Source: Bartonella quintana (GTDB lineage: Bacteria; Pseudomonadota; Alphaproteobacteria; Rhizobiales; Rhizobiaceae). From it: a DNA stretch of 64,000 nucleotides. Made by a program: the position numbers and the translations under genes. Positions within the stretch are counted from its first letter, which is position 1. Each line of letters opens with the position of its first letter. Where the stretch lies: the NCBI RefSeq assembly GCF_009936175.1, contig NZ_AP019773.1, positions 992,001 through 1,056,000 of the forward strand, in the 5' to 3' direction. The notes under the pieces were generated by a model. The model saw nothing but the letters and a program-made list of their open reading frames with translations, ran no database searches and was not told the DNA's origin. This document shows positions 59,230 to 64,000 of the stretch, in pieces.

Positions 59230-59967
59230 CTAATCAGATAAATCACGTAACTGAATAATCATTGCTTCAACACGCGATCGTGCTGCAAAATCCTCAGGCA
59301 TTGTATTAAGGAAATTTTGTAAAAACTGGACTGCCTGTGCAGACTTACCCGCTTGATGAAGTGCTTCAGCTAGTAATAAACGAGGATAAAAATCATTTGG
59401 CACCAAATCTGCAGCTTTTTGAAAAGCATTTTGTGCTTCTTGTGTAATTGTTCCCCCCTCATAACCAATCAATGCCAGACCATACCCTACAAGCCTTGGA
59501 GCCGATTCTCCATTTAAGCGAAGTGCATCCAAATACATATTTACTGCATCGCGAAAATAGCCTTCCTCGAGGTATCCTACCGCCAGCGCATCCGCTAACT
59601 TGCCATCGTTGGGGGTACGAAAAAAAAGCACTTGTAGACGAATAAGCTGTTCACGCTTACTAAGCATCTTTGGATTCTTATCCATTAATTCGCTAAAAAA
59701 ATAACTCTTAACTTCTGGATTGCCTGTTAGAGCGTAAACATTCCAGGTAATAAGAAAAATAAAAAAAATACTAAAAGGTTTCAAAGCACGTCTATTTACA
59801 TAATGCTTGTAAAGTTTATCCGATTTAATCACATACATACGACTCCCATCAATACCCATGATCGAAACGCGCCTTTCCTTTTTTAGCGCACAGGGAAAAC
59901 ACAGCGAAAAGAAAACAGCAATCGCCAAAAGTAGAAGAAAAATTGCAGCCCAAATTAGCAATGGCAT
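59230..59967 (-). CDS. ccmI: cytochrome c biogenesis protein CcmI (CycH), shortened
   Basis: CcmI binds apocytochrome c and presents it to CcmF-CcmH. The first membrane helix (about residues 4-22) and second (about 62-80) are present, and the C-terminal region from about residue 110 contains TPR-like repeats (ADALAVGYLEEGYFRDAVNMYLDALRLNG; AALQ-type helices later). At about 245 residues it is shorter than the usual 360-390; the loop between the two helices, which normally has a leucine-zipper-like Y-R-D-Q-L region, is cut down to about 35 residues. The frame also extends to a TTG at 59994. It is the first gene of the ccm group. Confidence 0.8.
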   Translation of the reverse strand: MPLLIWAAIFLLLLAIAVFFSLCFPCALKKERRVSIMGIDGSRMYVIKSDKLYKHYVNRRALKPFSIFFIFLITWNVYALTGNPEVKSYFFSELMDKNPKMLSKREQLIRLQVLFFRTPNDGKLADALAVGYLEEGYFRDAVNMYLDALRLNGESAPRLVGYGLALIGYEGGTITQEAQNAFQKAADLVPNDFYPRLLLAEALHQAGKSAQAVQFLQNFLNTMPEDFAARSRVEAMIIQLRDLSD

Positions 59968-60189
59968 ATTACTTGATATTAATACAAGAATCAAAAAGTG
60001 TAACCAATTATCTCCCCTTTTTAATCACAAGAATACTGATAAAAAAATGATGGAAAACCATTTTTTATATGTGGTATGGTAAAGTTTATCATCAATTTTT
60101 CTAAGATGCATAAAGGACAAAAATAAAACTTTATCTCTATATTCTAATTGCAGAAAGATATCGCCCTTTAACATTCTGAAATGATGTGC

Positions 60190-60209
60190 AAAAATATTGC
60201 GATATTTTT
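60190..60209. terminator. weak AT-rich hairpin after feuQ
   Basis: AAAAATAT (60190-60197) pairs with ATATTTTT (60202-60209) around a 4-base loop, 25 bases after the feuQ stop. On the minus strand the stem's own T's form the run. With no GC pairs it would be a weak terminator at best. Confidence 0.3.
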
Positions 60210-60233
60210 AAAAATTTTAATATATATACATTC

Positions 60234-61658
60234 TCATAAAAGAGTTACCTTCTTTGGTAATAAAACTCTCACATATAATCCGCCCAAATCAGAACGAGAT
60301 AAGAAAAGGCTTCCGCCATATTCGTTGACCATATCGGAAACAATCGCTAACCCTAAACCTGTTCCGGGCTTACTTTCATCAAATCGATGACCTCTTTTAA
60401 AAGCTTCATCAATTTGTTCTTCTGTTAAACCAAAACCATCATCTTCTACGAGGATACTGAAGAATTCTGCTTCTTCAATATTTTTTTCTAAATAACAAGA
60501 AATCAGAACTTTTTTGCGAGACCACTGAGCAGCATTCTCAATCAAATTACCCACGACTTCTTCTAAATCTTCCCTTTCACCAGAAAAAATAATATCATCG
60601 GCATCCATGACAAATTGAAACTGTTTCTCAGGATTAAGCTTTTTCATAACCCTTACCAAACGGTCAACTACTTTGCGAACAGATGTATGATAAACGACAC
60701 TGTCGCGTTGTGCTGCAATGCGAGCGCGTTTTAGATAATGATTTATTTGGTCCTGCATTATTTTAGTTTGCTCTCTCAATAAAATCGCCTGTTCTCCGCA
60801 CATCTTATCAGCCTCATTCATAATAACTGACAACGGCGTTTTTAATGAATGAGCAAGATTACCAACCTGGGTCCGAAACCGTTCGATAATACGCTGATCA
60901 TTATGAATAAGGGTATTCATCTCTTGTGCTAGCGGCATCACTTCGCTTACTAAATCCGTACTCATGTAATGAACTTTTCCTTCGCGAATATCATTCAATG
61001 CTTGTCGGATAAGCTTCAACGGTTGAAAACTAAAGAGAATAATAGCAAAGTTGATAAGAACACTGCCTATACCAAAACTCCAAAGAAAAATTTGCAAAGT
61101 CCGCTTAAACTCCTGCACTTGTGCATGTGCTTCATCAATATTGCCAACGAGACGAAAACGCGCAACATGATTCTGATTATCAAGCACAACATCACTCTCA
61201 ATCACCTGTAGCTTCTGATCGTTGATCCCCTTTATCCGATAAGAGCGAAAAAAATTGTTATCAAAAGGTATATCGACATCACTGGGTGAAAATATTTTCC
61301 TGCTTCCCAATGATGGAGAAGTCAGTCTTCCTTGTAGATTAGATGATATAGCAACAACTTCCCAATACCAACCCGATGTTGGGTCTGAATAACGAATATC
61401 ATCAATTCCCAAATTTCCTTTCAAATTCCCCTCACTTGACACAGTCACTGCCGCAATAAGACTGTAAAGTTGAGCAAAAAGGATACGCTCTAGGCTTTGT
61501 TCACTTGAGCGTCGATAAAACAAAATACTGACTGCAGAAATCGATGAAAGCGAAATAATGACCCATAATGTTGATAAGATCATAACGCGTAAGCTGAGAG
61601 ATCTACCGATTAAAAAAAATACATTCTTAAGCCGGCTATTGTTCTTTAGAACAATCAT
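60234..61658 (-). CDS. feuQ: sensor histidine kinase FeuQ
   Basis: FeuQ is the kinase of the FeuPQ system, linked in rhizobia to iron uptake or osmoadaptation and to cyclic glucan export. The 474-residue protein has membrane helices at about residues 25-48 and 190-212, a periplasmic domain, a HisKA domain with H270 in NLAHSLKTPLSVIM and a catalytic domain (NLIENAAQWS, DDGFGL, GTGLGLAIV). The start overlaps the feuP stop as ATGA. The order feuN-feuP-feuQ supports the name more than general similarity alone does. Confidence 0.85.
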   Translation of the reverse strand: MIVLKNNSRLKNVFFLIGRSLSLRVMILSTLWVIISLSSISAVSILFYRRSSEQSLERILFAQLYSLIAAVTVSSEGNLKGNLGIDDIRYSDPTSGWYWEVVAISSNLQGRLTSPSLGSRKIFSPSDVDIPFDNNFFRSYRIKGINDQKLQVIESDVVLDNQNHVARFRLVGNIDEAHAQVQEFKRTLQIFLWSFGIGSVLINFAIILFSFQPLKLIRQALNDIREGKVHYMSTDLVSEVMPLAQEMNTLIHNDQRIIERFRTQVGNLAHSLKTPLSVIMNEADKMCGEQAILLREQTKIMQDQINHYLKRARIAAQRDSVVYHTSVRKVVDRLVRVMKKLNPEKQFQFVMDADDIIFSGEREDLEEVVGNLIENAAQWSRKKVLISCYLEKNIEEAEFFSILVEDDGFGLTEEQIDEAFKRGHRFDESKPGTGLGLAIVSDMVNEYGGSLFLSRSDLGGLYVRVLLPKKVTLL

Positions 61659-62323
61659 TGATCACCTGGTATTCTCACACGATAGCCCATTCCACGAATG
61701 GTCTCAATTACATCCACCCCAAGTTTTCTACGTAACCGCCCTACAAAAACTTCAACCGTATTCGAATCCTTGTCAAAATCCTGATCATAAAGATGTTCAG
61801 TAAGCTCCGTCTTTGAAACCACCCTACCGCAATGATGCATAAGATACGAAAGAAGTCTGAATTCATATGATGTCAATTTAATCAATTGACCATCAACAAA
61901 AACACGAGAAGTCTTCGTATCTAACAAAACTGCACCACAGCATAACGCGCTTGTCGCATGCCCCGCAGATCGACGAATTAACGCCCGCAACCGTGCCATC
62001 AATTCCTCCAAATGAAAGGGCTTAACAACATAATCATCAGCACCTGCATCAATGCCAAACACCTTATCAGACCAGCGATCTCGCGCCGTTAGCATTAAAA
62101 CAGGCATAAGATGCCCTTCTTTGCGCCATTTTTCAACAACAGAAATTCCATCTAGAAGCGGCAAACCGATATCAAGAATCACAGCATCATAAGACTCTGT
62201 GCTTCCTAAAAAATAAGCCTCTTGACCATCAAAAGCACTATCCGAGACATATCCCGCACTTCTCACAGCCTCTGCTAATTGATGATTCAGATTCCGATCA
62301 TCTTCAACAATTAAAATACGCAT
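61655..62323 (-). CDS. feuP: response regulator FeuP
   Basis: FeuP is an OmpR-type regulator. The receiver has D51 in AVILDIGLP, the acidic VEDD and the lysine in YVVKPFHL; the winged-helix domain ends with GRVVSKTELTEHLYDQDFDKDSNTVEVFVGRLRRKLG. I start it at the ATG at 62323, since the frame further upstream begins with TTG. It is coupled to feuQ downstream and follows feuN by 18 bases. The 222-residue length is typical. Confidence 0.88.
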   Translation of the reverse strand: MRILIVEDDRNLNHQLAEAVRSAGYVSDSAFDGQEAYFLGSTESYDAVILDIGLPLLDGISVVEKWRKEGHLMPVLMLTARDRWSDKVFGIDAGADDYVVKPFHLEELMARLRALIRRSAGHATSALCCGAVLLDTKTSRVFVDGQLIKLTSYEFRLLSYLMHHCGRVVSKTELTEHLYDQDFDKDSNTVEVFVGRLRRKLGVDVIETIRGMGYRVRIPGDQ

Positions 62324-62341
62324 CGCAACATCTGCCAAGGA

Positions 62342-62578
62342 TTAATCGGCAGGAATAGAAACTTCAACACGGTGCAGTTTTTTACCATCACGAGCAGGCA
62401 CTACGACCACAACTACACACATCTCCCTTCCATCCTGAACAACGGGAGTTGAACGTACTAACACCGCCTTCTTTTGGTTCGCAATCTCCTTACCAACTCT
62501 AGCACACTCAGCAGCTATAACAGAATCGGCATTTAGAAAGACTGCTATCAATATAAACAAGAAAACTTTTTTCATCAT
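62342..62578 (-). CDS. feuN: small periplasmic protein, FeuN-like modulator of FeuQ
   Basis: The 78-residue protein has a signal peptide (cleavage near VIAAEC) and a mature part of about 55 residues with two cysteines (Cys in AECARVG and in MCVVVVVV) that could pair. In Sinorhizobium a small periplasmic protein encoded just before feuP, FeuN, holds the FeuQ kinase in check. Position, size and export signal match; sequence similarity is not something I could test. Adjacent ATG codons at 62578 and 62575 are both possible starts. Confidence 0.7.
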   Translation of the reverse strand: MMKKVFLFILIAVFLNADSVIAAECARVGKEIANQKKAVLVRSTPVVQDGREMCVVVVVVPARDGKKLHRVEVSIPAD

Positions 62579-62944
62579 AGATATTTTATAATCTATTTTA
62601 GGTGAATATAGAATGAACAACGTCTTTTTTGCCTATTCAAAAATTACTCATAAGGCACAACCTCCACTTTGTGTAACAGAATAATCATTCAATATTACCC
62701 CCAATTTTAACAACTTCAAAATAAAATCTGCTTTAAGGATTATTACAACAATTGGAAGAGAAGATTTTTAAACAAACAATAAAAGCTGAGGATTGATCTA
62801 CAGAAGATAAATTATCGTAGTCCTAAAATGAACTCTTTCATTAAATTAAGATCTTTTTTTGTTAAAACTGTAGCAAAAAAGGGCTTTTATTCCATATAAT
62901 CATTACAGATTTTTGTTGCATCACTTTTTCATAGGCTCTTTTAA
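62579..62944. other. intergenic region between divergent feuN and a penicillin-binding protein gene
   Basis: About 365 bases hold the promoters of feuNPQ (minus) and of the penicillin-binding protein gene (plus). TATAAT lies at 62895-62900 on the plus strand, 45 bases before the ATG, without a clear -35 box. Nothing else is recognised. Confidence 0.45.
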
Positions 62945-64000
62945 ATGTTTGACTTTTTTAAAAAAAAGAAAGCACAACAGAATAAACCATTTCATAGTCC
63001 TGCACTTATTGAACTAGATGCACTATTAGACACAGCACTTTATCACATTCGCTCTGCTAACAGTTTTTTCTGGAACAGGGCAAAAATTATCTCACAATGC
63101 TTTTATATACGAGGATGGAAACGATTTATAATCGAAATTCTTGATGAAACACTTACATTAGGATTGATTGGTTTTACTCTTTTCACCATCGCCGGCATTT
63201 CTGTTTTCGAATTAACAAAAAAAAATTGGTATTTTCCTCAGAATTTTTCCATTCTTTTTCTAGATCGATATGCGAATCCTATCGGTCATCGTGGTGCACT
63301 GCCAGCTATACCTGTCCCTATTGAAGAAATGCCTGATTATGTCATTAAAGCAGTCCTCGCAACAGAAGACCGTCGTTTTTTCGATCATTGGGGTATTGAT
63401 TTGCAAGGCCTCACGCGAGCAATCTTACACAATATGCAAGCTAAAAGTGTGGTTCAAGGTGGTTCAACCATTACACAACAACTGGCTAAAAATTTGTTCT
63501 TAACAAATGAAAGAACCATAACACGCAAAATCAAGGAAGCTTATCTTGCCCTTTGGTTAGAAGCAAACTTCAGCAAAAAACAGATTTTGCAACTTTATCT
63601 TGACCGCGCATACATGGGAGGAAACAATTTTGGTATCGCAGCAGCTGCGAAATTTTATTTTGGTAAAAACATACGCGATGTATCCCTTAGCGAATCCGCT
63701 ATGCTAGCAGGACTCTTCAAGGCTCCAACCAAATACGCTCCTCATAATCACCTATTTGCTGCCCAAACACGTGCCAATGTGGTACTTTCTAACCTTGTTG
63801 ATAGTGGCTTCATGACTGAGAGCCAAATTATCAACGCTCATCGCCATCCTGCCAGTGCTCTTACAAAAATAAAAAGTAACCAACCTGATTATTTTCTTGA
63901 TTGGGTATTTGACGAAATCAAAAAAATGCGTGACCAACTTCCAAGCCATAGTTTGATCATTCAAACTACTCTTGATCCAGATATCCAAAAAGTAGCCGAG
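62945..64000 (+). CDS. class A penicillin-binding protein (3' end outside window)
   Basis: This protein polymerises and crosslinks peptidoglycan in the inner membrane. From the ATG at 62945 the frame stays open to the window edge (352 codons). A cytoplasmic segment of about 70 residues precedes a membrane helix (about 75-95). The glycosyltransferase family 51 domain is clear: ATEDRRFFDHWGID with the catalytic glutamate, VQGGSTITQQLAKNLFL, KEAYLALWLE and AMLAGLFKAPTKYAP. The transpeptidase domain with its SxxK serine should lie beyond the edge. It is divergent from feuN. The PBP1A-type label is inferred from the long N-terminus and the GT51 motifs. Confidence 0.88.
   Translation, partial: MFDFFKKKKAQQNKPFHSPALIELDALLDTALYHIRSANSFFWNRAKIISQCFYIRGWKRFIIEILDETLTLGLIGFTLFTIAGISVFELTKKNWYFPQNFSILFLDRYANPIGHRGALPAIPVPIEEMPDYVIKAVLATEDRRFFDHWGIDLQGLTRAILHNMQAKSVVQGGSTITQQLAKNLFLTNERTITRKIKEAYLALWLEANFSKKQILQLYLDRAYMGGNNFGIAAAAKFYFGKNIRDVSLSESAMLAGLFKAPTKYAPHNHLFAAQTRANVVLSNLVDSGFMTESQIINAHRHPASALTKIKSNQPDYFLDWVFDEIKKMRDQLPSHSLIIQTTLDPDIQKVAE

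Overview
The window is AT-rich chromosomal DNA from an alphaproteobacterium of the order Hyphomicrobiales (Rhizobiales), most likely a Bartonella species. The evidence is gene content and order: a tonB/hutA-hemS-hutB-hutC-hmuV haem-uptake locus, an Hbp/Omp25-type outer-membrane protein, the rhizobial degP-cycHJKL-feuPQ neighbourhood, and wide AT-rich gaps typical of a reduced, host-adapted genome. I assign the genus by recognition, not by a database search, and I do not name a species. Almost everything is housekeeping or haem metabolism. I see no rRNA, tRNA, CRISPR array, prophage or intact mobile element.

Layout. 1-5.8 kb (minus strand): pssA (cut by the window edge), psd, an Atm1-type ABC exporter, a DUF421 membrane protein and cysS. 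6.3-9.8 kb: a small exported protein, dihydroorotase, a YgfZ-like folate protein coupled to an HD hydrolase. 9.8-11.1 kb: non-coding DNA with a decayed IS5-family transposase. 11.1-20.5 kb (minus): panB-panC, recO-era-rnc-lepB-acpS, a DUF2062 protein, pyrE-rsh and rpoZ. 21-25.5 kb: a family-5-like uracil-DNA glycosylase, smpB, dapA and a soluble lytic transglycosylase. 25.6-32.9 kb: the haem locus, with tonB divergent from hutA and then hemS-hutB-hutC-hmuV. 34-39.1 kb: the thiamin operon thiC-O-S-G-E-D. 39.2-40 kb: a second decayed IS5-family copy, inverted relative to the first. 40-46.8 kb: family-4-like uracil-DNA glycosylase, pepN, a PleC-like kinase and an O6-alkylguanine methyltransferase. 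47.2-52 kb: an Hbp-type porin-like protein, about 1 kb of AT-rich DNA, and glnE. 52-60 kb (minus): a two-component pair, a DegP protease and ccmI-E-F-H. 60.2-62.6 kb: feuN-feuP-feuQ. 62.9 kb to the end: a class A penicillin-binding protein cut by the window edge.

How the genes fit together. HutA imports haem through the outer membrane using TonB energy, HutB/HutC/HmuV carry it into the cytoplasm and HemS handles it there. The Hbp-type protein may bind haem at the surface, and the ccm genes deliver haem to c-type cytochromes. Two envelope two-component systems and DegP flank the ccm genes. The thiamin operon supplies the pyrimidine and thiazole halves, their kinase and the coupling enzyme.

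The points most worth a second look are the two inverted IS5-family relics, the lack of a recognisable TPP riboswitch ahead of thiC, a 20-codon leader ORF overlapping the pleC start, a compacted CcmI followed by an unexplained 370-base spacer, tandem 15-base repeats in the Hbp-type gene, and paired hairpins ahead of hemS.
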